The notes under the pieces: generated by a model
What the model was told of the DNA's origin: nothing
What the model saw: the letters and a program-made list of their open reading frames with translations, nothing else
The model's database searches: none
Position numbers and translations under genes: made by a program
Shown: positions 1 to 6,935 of the stretch, piece after piece
How positions within the stretch are numbered: position 1 is the first letter of the stretch
Layout: the number at the start of each line of letters is the position of its first letter
Assembly (NCBI GenBank): GCA_024641445.1
Contig: JAHEDA010000042.1
Location: 1 to 14,076 of the forward strand
DNA: 14,076 bases
DNA from: Gammaproteobacteria bacterium
Lineage (GTDB): Bacteria; Pseudomonadota; Gammaproteobacteria; UBA6429; Thiohalophilaceae
Direction of reading: 5' to 3'

Positions 1-369
1 TTCTCGTCGCAGTGATCCATCCGGCGATGATGTGCAGAGAGACGGGCAGGCCGTGGCATTCCCGAGACGACGGTGCTGGTGGTCCCACACCACGGCTCCA
101 AGACATCTTCTACAGAGGCGTTTATCCAGCAGCTTGCCCCTCAATGGGCTTTGATACCGGCAGGTCACCACAATCGTTACCGATTTCCTCACCCTTTGGT
201 GGTTTCAAGATACCTCAATGCAGGGATACGACTGGGCATAACCGGGGAGATGGGTGCCTTGCGGACCCATTTGGGGGGAAATTCACCTGAAGTTATAGTG
301 ACTGGTTTTCGGCAGCAACAACGTCGATACTGGCGACCGCCAATCAGAGAGTTGGAACTGGCTCAATAA
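1..369 (+). CDS. comEC: ComEC/Rec2 competence channel, C-terminal fragment with disrupted frame
   Basis: This is the tail of the inner-membrane DNA-uptake channel ComEC, specifically the end of its C-terminal metallo-beta-lactamase-like domain. The stretch VLVVPHHGSKTSS (about 70-108) is the family's HHGSxxSS motif, and the following residues, with PHP at about 196-204, resemble ComEC C-termini. The gene stops at TAA 367-369. The frame holding the motif is open only from base 31, with stops at 13-15 and 28-30. Just upstream, another frame (from base 3) carries residues resembling the expected GDIHPA-type segment. A frameshift near bases 15-40 is therefore likely, either a base-calling error or a real lesion. 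ComEC directly before msbA, with or without an ExbB/D pair, is a common gammaproteobacterial order, which supports the identity. Whether the gene is functional cannot be judged from this fragment. Confidence 0.85.
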
Positions 370-442
370 ATGTGGCCTTTCGGCCATGCCGGGTCTTTGT
401 TAAAGTTAGCCGCGACTATCTACCTATCGCTTTATAACAAAA

Positions 443-447
443 AAGGG
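443..447 (+). promoter_or_regulatory. Ribosome binding site that selects the GTG start of the ExbB gene
   Basis: AAGGG lies 9 bases before GTG 457. It favours that GTG over the in-frame ATG at 370, which directly abuts the comEC stop, has no purine-rich site of its own, and would add 29 residues that do not look like an ExbB N-terminus. Confidence 0.55.
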
Positions 448-456
448 TCATGCCTC

Positions 457-1083
457 GTGTTTGAAATTATTATTGCTGGCGGCTGGTTGATGTTGCCAAT
501 TATCCTGTCTTCCGTGATTGCCCTTGCCATCGTGGGTGAGCGTTTCTGGACGCTACAGGAAAAGCGTATTACCCCCAAGAATCTGGTCGCACAGATTTGG
601 CAGTGGTACAAAAGCGATCAACTCGATGAGGAACATATTCAGGCCTTGGCGAACAGCTCACCACTGGGCCGTATCCTGGCCGTAGGCCTGATCAATCGCA
701 ATCATCCCCGCGACGTTATGAAAGAGAGTATCGAGGAGGTAGGGCGACAGGTCGTGCTTGAGCTTGAGCGTTACCTGAATACTCTGGGCACCATCGCTCA
801 TGTTACACCCTTGTTGGGATTATTGGGAACCGTCTTCGGGATGATTGAGGTGTTCTCCGTAATCTCAACCCACGGGAATGGCAATCCTGCGATTCTGGCC
901 GGCGGCATTTCCAAGGCCCTGATTACCACCGCGGCGGGTTTGAGCGTGGCCATCCCTGCACTGACCCTTTATCGTTATTTCCGTGGCAAGGTAAATGAGC
1001 TGGTCATGAAGATGGAAGAAGAGGCCCTCAAGATTGTCGAGGTGATGCACGGTGAACGCGAGCAGGGTGGCGCTAAAAAATGA
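457..1083 (+). CDS. exbB: ExbB/TolQ/MotA-family proton channel subunit
   Basis: This is an inner-membrane subunit of a proton-motive-force motor of the ExbB/TolQ/MotA family, expected to form a channel with the ExbD-like protein encoded next. From GTG 457 it has 208 residues. There are three membrane segments (about 10-28, 110-133 and 153-174) and a large cytoplasmic loop between the first two, as in ExbB and TolQ. The family signature is clear in TPLLGLLGTVFGMI (117-130) and ALITTAAGL (154-162). In E. coli ExbB the residue before this last block is Glu176; here it is Lys153. The gene follows comEC by 87 bases and its TGA overlaps the ExbD ATG (ATGA), so the two are probably translationally coupled. 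The assignment to the superfamily is secure. Which system it powers is not: there is no TonB, TolA or TolB nearby, and its neighbours make lipid A and Kdo. Confidence 0.92.
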   Translation: MFEIIIAGGWLMLPIILSSVIALAIVGERFWTLQEKRITPKNLVAQIWQWYKSDQLDEEHIQALANSSPLGRILAVGLINRNHPRDVMKESIEEVGRQVVLELERYLNTLGTIAHVTPLLGLLGTVFGMIEVFSVISTHGNGNPAILAGGISKALITTAAGLSVAIPALTLYRYFRGKVNELVMKMEEEALKIVEVMHGEREQGGAKK

Positions 1084-1502
1084 AGTTTCAATCACAATCG
1101 CGTGAAGAACTGGATATCAATGTCACACCCCTGATCGACGTGGTATTCCTGCTCTTGATCTTCTTTATGGTCTCCACGACCTTCTCAAAAGAATCAGAAT
1201 TGAGCATTGAGCTACCCGAGGCCGAAGGCAAGTTGCTGCAGAAGAAGGAGTTTACCCTGGAGGTGGATATCGATGCCCAGGGACGCTTCTTCGTGAATCG
1301 TCAGCGTGTCATTGACAGTAAGGTTGTAACACTCAAACGCGCGCTCACACTGACCATGGGTACGCATAATAATCCACAGGTTGTAATAAACGCTGATCGC
1401 AGCACACCTTATCAGGCCGTAATCACGGCAATGGATGCCTCCCGTCAGTTGGGATTGGTTAACTTAACCTTTGCGACCAAGCAAACGGAAGAGCAGCGAT
1501 AA
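1080..1502 (+). CDS. exbD: ExbD/TolR-family motor subunit
   Basis: This 140-residue protein has the ExbD/TolR layout: a short cytoplasmic N-terminus, one membrane segment (about 18-36) and a periplasmic domain. The segment begins with the family motif NVTPLIDVVFLLLIFF. Asp20 in it corresponds to the proton-carrying Asp25 of E. coli ExbD. With the ExbB-like protein it should make a 5:2-type proton-driven motor; that stoichiometry is known for the family and not visible here. It starts at the ATG overlapping the exbB stop, and its TAA overlaps the msbA start (TAATG), so expression appears tightly linked to MsbA. The periplasmic part is long enough to bind a partner, but no candidate partner gene lies in this operon. 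Confidence 0.92.
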   Translation: MKFQSQSREELDINVTPLIDVVFLLLIFFMVSTTFSKESELSIELPEAEGKLLQKKEFTLEVDIDAQGRFFVNRQRVIDSKVVTLKRALTLTMGTHNNPQVVINADRSTPYQAVITAMDASRQLGLVNLTFATKQTEEQR

Positions 1503-3256
1503 TGCCTGAAAATAGTGCTGGTGTAGACGGTGTTGCCATCTACCGTCGCCTATTAGGTTACGTCTGGCATTACTGGAAGGTCTTTGTCGTTTCAATTGTG
1601 GCAATGGGATTGGCGGGTGCCAGTGAGGCTGCCTTTGCTGCTGTCATGAAGGTTATTACAGGAGCGGGGTTTATTGAGCGAGACCCGGCGACGATACGCT
1701 ATATCCCCTGGATGATCATGGCCGTATTCCTTTCCATCATGCTCACGAGCTTTATCTCTAATTTCGGGATGAGCTGGATTGCACGCAGGGTGATCAAAAC
1801 CCTGCGCGGACAAATGTTTGACCAGCTACTACGTCTGCCATCGGCCTATTTTGAAAATAATTCTTCCGGGCAGATTTTATCCAAAATGATTTATGACGTG
1901 GATCAGGTTGCCGGGGCCTCGACGCGAGCCGTGACTATCTTGATGCGTGACTCGCTCACTATCGTAGCCTTGTTGGGCTGGATGATTTACATAAGCGGCA
2001 AGCTCACGCTTACTTTTGTGGTAATCACCCCCTTACTTGCCTTCCTGGTTACATACATCAGTAAACGATTTCGAAAGCTGTCGAAACGTTTGCAGTCTTC
2101 GATGGGGAATATCTCACATATTGCGGAGGAGGCAATTGAAGGTCAGCGGGTAATCAAAATATTCGGTGGTCAACGGTACGAGCAGGAGCAGTTTGAGAAA
2201 AGTAACGAATATAACCGCAAACAGAGCATGAAGTTCACGGCGACCGACGCCTTTACGCAGCCCTTTTTGCAACTCCTGGTCGCCTGCGCCTTTGCCATTA
2301 TCATTTATATTGCCACCCAGCCGGATATGCGTCAGGTCATCGGTGTGGATACATTTGTATCCTTCATAACCGCGATGATTATGCTTATGCAACCGACACG
2401 GCGTCTATTGAGCGTCAATTCAGTTTTGCAACAGGGTATCGCGGCGGCTCAGAGTGTCTTTGCCTTTGTGGATATCCCACAGGAGCGTGATACCGGCCGG
2501 CACGTTATGGCGCAGGTTCGTGGAGAGGTCAGATTTCAGAATGTGCAGTTCCGGTACAATGCTCAATCCGACTATGTGTTGCGAGATATTCAACTGGAGA
2601 TCAATTCAGGTGAATCGGTCGCCTTTGTCGGTCGTTCAGGTGCGGGAAAAACCTCCCTGGTAAGTTTGTTACCACGCTTTTACCAACTCGAAGAGGGGGT
2701 TATTACCCTGGATGGGCGAGACATTCGAGAGATTACCCTTAATAGCCTCCGTGATCACATCGCGCTGGTGAGTCAACATGTCACGCTCTTCAATGACACC
2801 ATTGCCCACAATATTGCCTACGGCTCGCTGGAAGTCGCCGACGAACAGCGTGTCAGAGAGGCGGCCAAGGCGGCACATGCATTGGAATTTATCGAAACCC
2901 TGCCAGAAGGGTTTAATACATTGGTCGGTGAGAACGGTGTACTCCTCTCAGGCGGACAGCGTCAGCGACTGGCGATCGCACGTGCCATATTGAAAGATGC
3001 CCCCATCCTGATTCTTGATGAGGCAACTTCAGCACTGGATAGCGAATCCGAGAGATATATTCAGGATGCCTTGGAAACCCTGATGCGTGATCGTACTACA
3101 CTGGTGATTGCACATCGTTTATCGACGATTGAACGGGTCAATAAGATAGTAGTAATGGAAAAAGGGCGTATCATTGAAGTGGGTCGCCACGAAGAGTTGT
3201 TGGCGCGAGCTGGGGCCTACGCCAAATTATACAAAATGCAATTTCAACATGCCTGA
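1502..3256 (+). CDS. msbA: Lipid A export ABC transporter/flippase MsbA
   Basis: This is a half-transporter that flips core-lipid A from the inner to the outer leaflet of the inner membrane; it acts as a homodimer. The 584 residues match the usual MsbA length of about 580-600. The N-terminal region to about 325 is a six-helix exporter domain. The C-terminal ATPase has Walker A GRSGAGKTS (377-385), Q-loop Gln425, signature LSGGQ (482-486), Walker B ILILDE (502-507) and the switch His538. All catalytic residues are present, so it should be active. It overlaps exbD by one base and lpxK by one base (TGATG). The lpxK and kdsB neighbours separate MsbA from other exporters with similar ATPase domains. 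Confidence 0.96.
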   Translation: MPENSAGVDGVAIYRRLLGYVWHYWKVFVVSIVAMGLAGASEAAFAAVMKVITGAGFIERDPATIRYIPWMIMAVFLSIMLTSFISNFGMSWIARRVIKTLRGQMFDQLLRLPSAYFENNSSGQILSKMIYDVDQVAGASTRAVTILMRDSLTIVALLGWMIYISGKLTLTFVVITPLLAFLVTYISKRFRKLSKRLQSSMGNISHIAEEAIEGQRVIKIFGGQRYEQEQFEKSNEYNRKQSMKFTATDAFTQPFLQLLVACAFAIIIYIATQPDMRQVIGVDTFVSFITAMIMLMQPTRRLLSVNSVLQQGIAAAQSVFAFVDIPQERDTGRHVMAQVRGEVRFQNVQFRYNAQSDYVLRDIQLEINSGESVAFVGRSGAGKTSLVSLLPRFYQLEEGVITLDGRDIREITLNSLRDHIALVSQHVTLFNDTIAHNIAYGSLEVADEQRVREAAKAAHALEFIETLPEGFNTLVGENGVLLSGGQRQRLAIARAILKDAPILILDEATSALDSESERYIQDALETLMRDRTTLVIAHRLSTIERVNKIVVMEKGRIIEVGRHEELLARAGAYAKLYKMQFQHA

Positions 3257-4278
3257 TGAGGGTTGCCACCTTGTGGTCACGACTAAAAAGAAATCTCGAG
3301 CTTCACTTTGAGCGAGCATGGTACGGCAAAACGGGGCTGACCAATGTCATGCGGCCTATCTCATGGTTGTTTTGTGCAATCGTCGTGCTACGACGGATGG
3401 CCTATCGATTGCGCATCTTTAAGTCTGAACGCTTGAATGTGCCGGTCATTGTAGTCGGGAATATCACAGTGGGTGGTACCGGTAAGACACCTCTCGTGAT
3501 TTGGTTGGCCAACTTTCTCAAAGACAAAGGATATAAGCCGGGGATAATTACCCGTGGCTATGGTGGCAAGGCGCGCAACTGGCCGCAGCAGGTTCGCGCA
3601 GATGGTGACCCGGTAGTAGTGGGCGATGAGGCAATTTTAATTGCACGGAGAACAGGGCTGCCTATGGCGGCGGGGCCTGATCGGTTTACAGCTGGTCAGT
3701 CTTTAATCGAATTCAAGGATTGCAATGTCATTATCTGTGATGATGGGTTACAGCATTATCGCTTGCGGCGCGACGTAGAAGTGTCGGTTGTTGATGGTAT
3801 CCGCCGCTTTGGTAATGGTTACTGTCTGCCTGCGGGCCCTTTGCGCGAGCGACCCTCAAGACTTGAAAAAGTTGATCTGATCGTCAGTAATGGTATCGCA
3901 AGTCATACTGAGATACCCATGAAATATGAGTCCAGCCAGCTGATCAATATGCTGGATCAGAAAAAAGTAGAGGATTTATCGCAATGGAAAGGCCGGGTGG
4001 TACACGCGGTCGCGGGAATCGGAAATCCTGAGCGATTTTTCTCGCAACTTGAGTCTGCCGGCATAGAGGTAATACGACATGCCTTTAGTGATCACTACGC
4101 ATTTAGTGAGGTCGATCTCGACTTCGGTGACGATAAGCAGGTGCTCATGACAGAAAAAGATGCGGTGAAATGCCAACGATTCGCCAAGGCAAGCCACTGG
4201 TATGTGCCGATCAGCGTTGAAATTGATACCCATTTTGGTTTCCAGGTGATCAACAAGATGAAAGTAAAATATGGATAA
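3256..4278 (+). CDS. lpxK: Tetraacyldisaccharide 4'-kinase LpxK
   Basis: LpxK transfers phosphate from ATP to the 4' position of the tetraacyldisaccharide-1-phosphate intermediate, giving lipid IVA. It acts at the cytoplasmic face of the inner membrane. The 340-residue length is typical. An N-terminal hydrophobic stretch (about 34-46) precedes the P-loop region GNITVGGTGKTP (68-79). Other family blocks are TRGYGGK (99-105), VVGDEA (121-126), DDGLQH (162-167), AGPLRE (193-198), AGIGNPERFF (253-262) and LMTEKDAVKC (297-306). It starts on the msbA stop and its last codons contain the start of the next small gene, consistent with a coupled lipid A operon. Confidence 0.96.
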   Translation: MRVATLWSRLKRNLELHFERAWYGKTGLTNVMRPISWLFCAIVVLRRMAYRLRIFKSERLNVPVIVVGNITVGGTGKTPLVIWLANFLKDKGYKPGIITRGYGGKARNWPQQVRADGDPVVVGDEAILIARRTGLPMAAGPDRFTAGQSLIEFKDCNVIICDDGLQHYRLRRDVEVSVVDGIRRFGNGYCLPAGPLRERPSRLEKVDLIVSNGIASHTEIPMKYESSQLINMLDQKKVEDLSQWKGRVVHAVAGIGNPERFFSQLESAGIEVIRHAFSDHYAFSEVDLDFGDDKQVLMTEKDAVKCQRFAKASHWYVPISVEIDTHFGFQVINKMKVKYG

Positions 4279-4450
4279 GAAATTGCTTGATATTCTGGCC
4301 TGTCCCGTCTGCAAGGGTCCTTTGCTCTACAAGAAGGATAGTGACGAACTGATTTGTAAACTGGATCGTCTGGCCTATCCTGTACGTGACGATATTCCTG
4401 TCATGCTGGAAGATGAGGCACGCCAGTTACCCGCCGAAGAGGATGTCTGA
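4271..4450 (+). CDS. ycaR: YcaR/Trm112-like small zinc-ribbon-type protein (UPF0434)
   Basis: This is a 59-residue protein of the YcaR/Trm112 family. It begins MDKKLLDILACPVCKGPL and continues with a second half-motif ICKLDRLAYPVRDDIPVML. Only the first CxxC (11-14) and Cys29 are present, so a full four-Cys zinc site is not evident; bacterial YcaR members commonly have reduced metal sites. Related eukaryotic and archaeal Trm112 proteins activate partner methyltransferases, but the bacterial role is not established. It lies between lpxK and kdsB, as in E. coli. Its ATG overlaps the lpxK end by 8 bases, and kdsB starts 2 bases after its stop. Confidence 0.93.
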   Translation: MDKKLLDILACPVCKGPLLYKKDSDELICKLDRLAYPVRDDIPVMLEDEARQLPAEEDV

Positions 4451-4452
4451 TC

Positions 4453-5223
4453 TTGGGCTTCAAGATCATTATCCCTGCCCGATATGCATCCACCCGCTTA
4501 CCCGCAAAACCACTGCGTGACATCGCGGGTAAATCTCTATTACAACGTGTCTATGACTGCGCCGTAGCAAGCTCACCAGCGGCTGTTATTATCGCGACTG
4601 ACGATGCACGTATCCGTGATCATGCTGTGGATTTTGGCGCCAGGGTGTGTTTGACGGCATCGACTCACCAGTCGGGAACTGAGCGAATCGCAGAGGTGAT
4701 CTCGCAGCTGGATATTCAACCCGATGAGGTTATTGTAAATCTCCAGGGCGATGAACCCATGATGCCACCCGCCTGTATCTCACAGGTGGCGGGACTATTG
4801 TCGGATTCCAATGCACCGATGGCTACACTCAGTGAGCCTATTGACAAGATCGAAGATATTTTCAATCCAAATATTGTAAAGGTGGTGGTCGATGCACGTG
4901 GCCATGCCCTGTATTTTTCCCGTGCTCCAATCCCCTGGTATCGTGATGGATTTGCAAAAGAATATCGATTACCTGAACAGACAAATTTATTTCAGCGCCA
5001 TATCGGACTTTATGCCTACCGTGCGGGTTTTATCCACGAGTATATCGCCTCGCCACCTACTGAATTAGAACGGATAGAATCACTCGAACAACTACGGGTC
5101 CTCCATATGGGAAAATCCATTCGCATCGCTGAGGCGGTTGCCAAACCTGGACCGGGTGTGGACACCGAAGAAGACCTTGCTCAGGTCATTCAGCTTTTCG
5201 CCAGAACTGAGGCCTCAGGTTGA
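4453..5223 (+). CDS. kdsB: 3-deoxy-manno-octulosonate cytidylyltransferase (CMP-Kdo synthetase) KdsB
   Basis: KdsB activates Kdo with CTP to CMP-Kdo, the donor that attaches the first inner-core sugars to lipid IVA in the cytoplasm. At 256 residues it is of normal size. Visible family blocks are IPARYASTRLPAKPL (7-21, nucleotide binding), NLQGDEP (96-102), YFSR (154-157), RHIGLYAYR (182-190), ELERIESLEQLR (204-215) and GVDTEEDL (235-242). The likely start is TTG 4453, two bases after the ycaR stop; it places the conserved IIPAR block right at the N-terminus, and AGAGG at 4438-4442 is a suitable ribosome site. No in-frame ATG offers a better start. The product feeds the same pathway as LpxK and MsbA. 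Confidence 0.95.
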   Translation: MGFKIIIPARYASTRLPAKPLRDIAGKSLLQRVYDCAVASSPAAVIIATDDARIRDHAVDFGARVCLTASTHQSGTERIAEVISQLDIQPDEVIVNLQGDEPMMPPACISQVAGLLSDSNAPMATLSEPIDKIEDIFNPNIVKVVVDARGHALYFSRAPIPWYRDGFAKEYRLPEQTNLFQRHIGLYAYRAGFIHEYIASPPTELERIESLEQLRVLHMGKSIRIAEAVAKPGPGVDTEEDLAQVIQLFARTEASG

Positions 5224-5245
5224 ATATTCAGATGTCGAAATCCAA

Positions 5246-5983
5246 ATGGCATTAATCTGGAGTAAAACCGTTGCGGACACCCGCTATGAGGTGCGTGGTG
5301 CCGGTAATACTGTGCGGCTCTACACGAATGGAGTATTTCATAGTCAATTCAATCCCGATAAACCCCTGTGTGGTGGTATATGGGACCTCCTGATCTTGCC
5401 CGCATTGATGTACCACCCTCACAGTTTTAAAAGAATCCTGGTATTGGGTGTGGGGGGAGGAACTGTTATTCACCAGATTAGACGCTACCTGATGCCAGAC
5501 GAGGTCATCGGTATCGAATTGAACCCTGTTCATCTTGGTGTGGCGCGCCGTCATTTTGGAGTCTCACCAACACTTGCAACACTGGTTGAGTCTGATGCAG
5601 TTGAGTGGATGGCCCATTACACTGGCGATAAATTTGATCTCATTATCGAGGATTTGTTCGGTGGAGATGAAGGTGGGGCCGTGCGTGCTATCACGGGAAA
5701 TAATCGCTGGTTTAAACAGTTGACACAACACTTGAGTCCACATGGTTTGTTGGTCATGAATTTTTTAAGCCATCAGGACTTAATGACCACCGCAGGTGCG
5801 ATGACGCCTGAGCGGTTCGGTTTTAAGCAGATCTACCGGCTCTCGCGGCCACAGTTTGTGAACGTAATCGGAGCATTTTGCCGTAGCTTATCCTCTTCAA
5901 CACAACTACGGCGACGCCTGGAAAAGACCACAGGTCTGAATGCATTTTTGAAGCTGGACTACAGAATCTGGCAGGTGAAATAA
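5246..5983 (+). CDS. Spermidine-synthase-like Rossmann-fold protein, probably not a classical aminopropyltransferase
   Basis: From ATG 5246 this gives 245 residues. A short N-terminal beta region precedes a Rossmann core like that of SpeE: ILVLGVGGGT (64-73) as nucleotide loop, IGIELNP (88-94) with the acidic Glu91 at the end of strand 2, and FDLIIEDLFGGDEGG (130-144) at the strand 4 position. Classical spermidine synthases have GGGDGG at the first site and a DSTDP-type loop at the second. Here the first Asp is replaced (GVGGGT) and the second reads EDLFGGD. Binding of S-adenosyl-methionine or a derivative is plausible; polyamine synthesis is doubtful. The gene starts 22 bases after kdsB on the same strand, so it probably closes the operon. 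A longer form starting inside kdsB is possible in frame, but the sequence before 5246 shows no homology I recognise. Confidence 0.8.
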   Translation: MALIWSKTVADTRYEVRGAGNTVRLYTNGVFHSQFNPDKPLCGGIWDLLILPALMYHPHSFKRILVLGVGGGTVIHQIRRYLMPDEVIGIELNPVHLGVARRHFGVSPTLATLVESDAVEWMAHYTGDKFDLIIEDLFGGDEGGAVRAITGNNRWFKQLTQHLSPHGLLVMNFLSHQDLMTTAGAMTPERFGFKQIYRLSRPQFVNVIGAFCRSLSSSTQLRRRLEKTTGLNAFLKLDYRIWQVK

Positions 5984-6004
5984 TTTGTACTGTTATCCAA
6001 GAAT

Positions 6005-6385
6005 TTATGGGACCAGTTTTACTTGGATGGCCCTGAATTGCTCATGCGCAATATCGATGTTCTTTCCCTTCAATTCTACCATGAGCTGCTTACCATCTTT
6101 CTTTTGAATCAGGACTTGATAGGGCTCTTCCGACAGATGAGTAAGTCTTTCTTTGACAATTGGAATGCTCGCTGGTGGAAATAGGCGCCATGCATTCAAA
6201 CCCACGATCTCCTCAAGACTATATCCGGTGATTTCTGCGACCCCCTGATTACCGGCAAACAGAGTACTTGCGGAATGCAACACTACTCCGGTATACCCGG
6301 CTTCAATAAAATTGTCTGGTGACAACCCAGCCTTACGCAATTGATTGTTTAATTGTAATGCTCGGTCAGATTCGCTGTTGGGCAT
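6005..6385 (-). CDS. Stand-alone PAS-domain protein
   Basis: This is a 126-residue cytoplasmic protein consisting of little more than one PAS sensor domain (about 28-124). Visible PAS features are the strand and turn around GYTGVVLHSA, the FAGNQGVAEITGYSLEEIVGL segment (43-63), the LFPP turn (69-72) and the C-terminal sheet with QKKDGKQLMVELKGKNI. No kinase, GGDEF, EAL or HTH domain is attached, and no signal peptide is visible. It could be a sensor acting in trans on a partner, or a remnant of a longer signalling protein. It converges on the SpeE-like gene with only 21 bases between stops. No good Shine-Dalgarno sequence precedes its ATG. Cofactor residues cannot be assigned from the sequence alone. 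Confidence 0.78.
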   Translation of the reverse strand: MPNSESDRALQLNNQLRKAGLSPDNFIEAGYTGVVLHSASTLFAGNQGVAEITGYSLEEIVGLNAWRLFPPASIPIVKERLTHLSEEPYQVLIQKKDGKQLMVELKGKNIDIAHEQFRAIQVKLVP

Positions 6386-6418
6386 AAACTATGGATAGAA
6401 TTCGTTTAAGGTTGTGAA

Positions 6419-6438
6419 GGTATGAGCACTATCATACC
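6419..6438. repeat. Operator-like inverted repeat GGTATGA-N6-TCATACC
   Basis: A perfect 7-base inverted repeat (6419-6425 and 6432-6438) with a 6-base spacer lies 34-53 bases upstream of the PAS gene. It overlaps that gene's best -10 candidate. The geometry suits a dimeric repressor, but the regulator is unknown. Confidence 0.4.
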
Positions 6439-6439
6439 A
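6431..6439 (-). promoter_or_regulatory. Candidate extended -10 promoter for the PAS gene
   Basis: Read on the - strand the bases are TGGTATGAT, an extended -10 (TGN followed by TATGAT, 5 of 6 to consensus). No strong -35 is seen at the right distance; the best at 17 bases is TTATCT. Transcription would begin near 6424, giving a leader of about 40 bases. Confidence 0.35.
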
Positions 6440-6454
6440 CTGTATTTTGAAAAA

Positions 6455-6478
6455 GATAATAATAGTTAGAGTATTATC
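6455..6478. repeat. Inverted repeat GATAATA-N10-TATTATC
   Basis: Perfect 7-base arms (6455-6461 and 6472-6478) with a 10-base spacer, upstream of the PAS promoter. It is AT-rich, so a chance origin is quite possible. Confidence 0.3.
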
Positions 6479-6774
6479 ACTCTTACTCTTTGCTGCTGTC
6501 TGAATCTTGAATAAATATTCTTTTCAAACAGGAGAGTTGTCTCGATTTGACCACGCTTGGTTGCAGCAATAAAAAAGAGCATTGTGAAGGTGACATGCTA
6601 GGCACGTTACGCAATTGTAGCGGTAGGGCTATAATGCCATAATTTAGCTGGCGATAAGATGCAGGTTTGTGCACAATTCCATAAAGTCTATTAATATCAT
6701 GCTGTTAACGATAGGATGTGTGATCTGGGTAAGCGCAGGTAATGCTAGTAATAGGTTTTAAAAGTGGGCGGAAC

Positions 6775-6792
6775 TCAGACATAATTGTCTGA
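6775..6792. repeat. Hairpin TCAGACA-TAAT-TGTCTGA
   Basis: Perfect 7-base arms around a 4-base loop, about 145 bases before the YchJ-family gene. No T-run follows on either strand, so it is not a standard terminator. It could be an operator or part of a leader structure. Confidence 0.35.
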
Positions 6793-6851
6793 AGAATCCG
6801 ATTCGGTGAGTTATATGTATCTGAGATTGACCGGTGGGTAGTGATATTGAT

Positions 6852-6873
6852 ACTGGTGCAGAAGTGTACCAGT
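6852..6873. repeat. Inverted repeat ACTGGT-N10-ACCAGT
   Basis: Perfect 6-base arms, with a possible extra inner G-U pair in RNA, lying 63-84 bases before the YchJ-family start. The role is unknown. Confidence 0.25.
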
Positions 6874-6935
6874 CAGTAAGTCGAAATATATGAAGGTGAT
6901 GGGTAGATGGTCATTTCCGATACTACAGGCGCGAT

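Larger units (their letters stand above)
6386..6935. other. Non-coding region of about 550 bases with several short inverted repeats
   Basis: No convincing gene is seen on either strand. The only open frame of any length (6483-6674, - strand) gives a low-complexity, unfamiliar peptide. The region is AT-richer than its neighbours. It holds the PAS promoter elements at its left end, inverted repeats at 6455-6478, 6775-6792 and 6852-6873, and an isolated TATAAT at 6630-6635 with no good -35. It could be a regulatory region, an unrecognised small RNA locus or a decayed gene. Confidence 0.5.

Noticed and set aside
373..386. Perfect hairpin TGGCC-TTTC-GGCCA right after comEC as a terminator
   Set aside because: The stem is only 5 bases and no T-run follows, so termination between comEC and the ExbB gene is not supported.
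370..456. N-terminal extension of the ExbB-like protein from ATG 370
   Set aside because: The ATG abuts the comEC stop and has no ribosome site, and the 29 extra residues are unlike ExbB. GTG 457 has AAGGG in place and gives a normal N-terminus.
5138..5245. Longer SpeE-like protein starting inside kdsB
   Set aside because: It would overlap the conserved end of kdsB by more than 80 bases, and the added residues show no family similarity; ATG 5246 is simpler.
6630..6635. TATAAT as a confident promoter
   Set aside because: The -10 is perfect, but the sequence 16-18 bases upstream has no acceptable -35 and no TGN extension, so it is noted only as part of the non-coding region.
6483..6674. 63-codon open frame on the - strand
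   Set aside because: Unfamiliar composition, no ribosome site and no recognisable motif; it looks like a chance frame in non-coding DNA.
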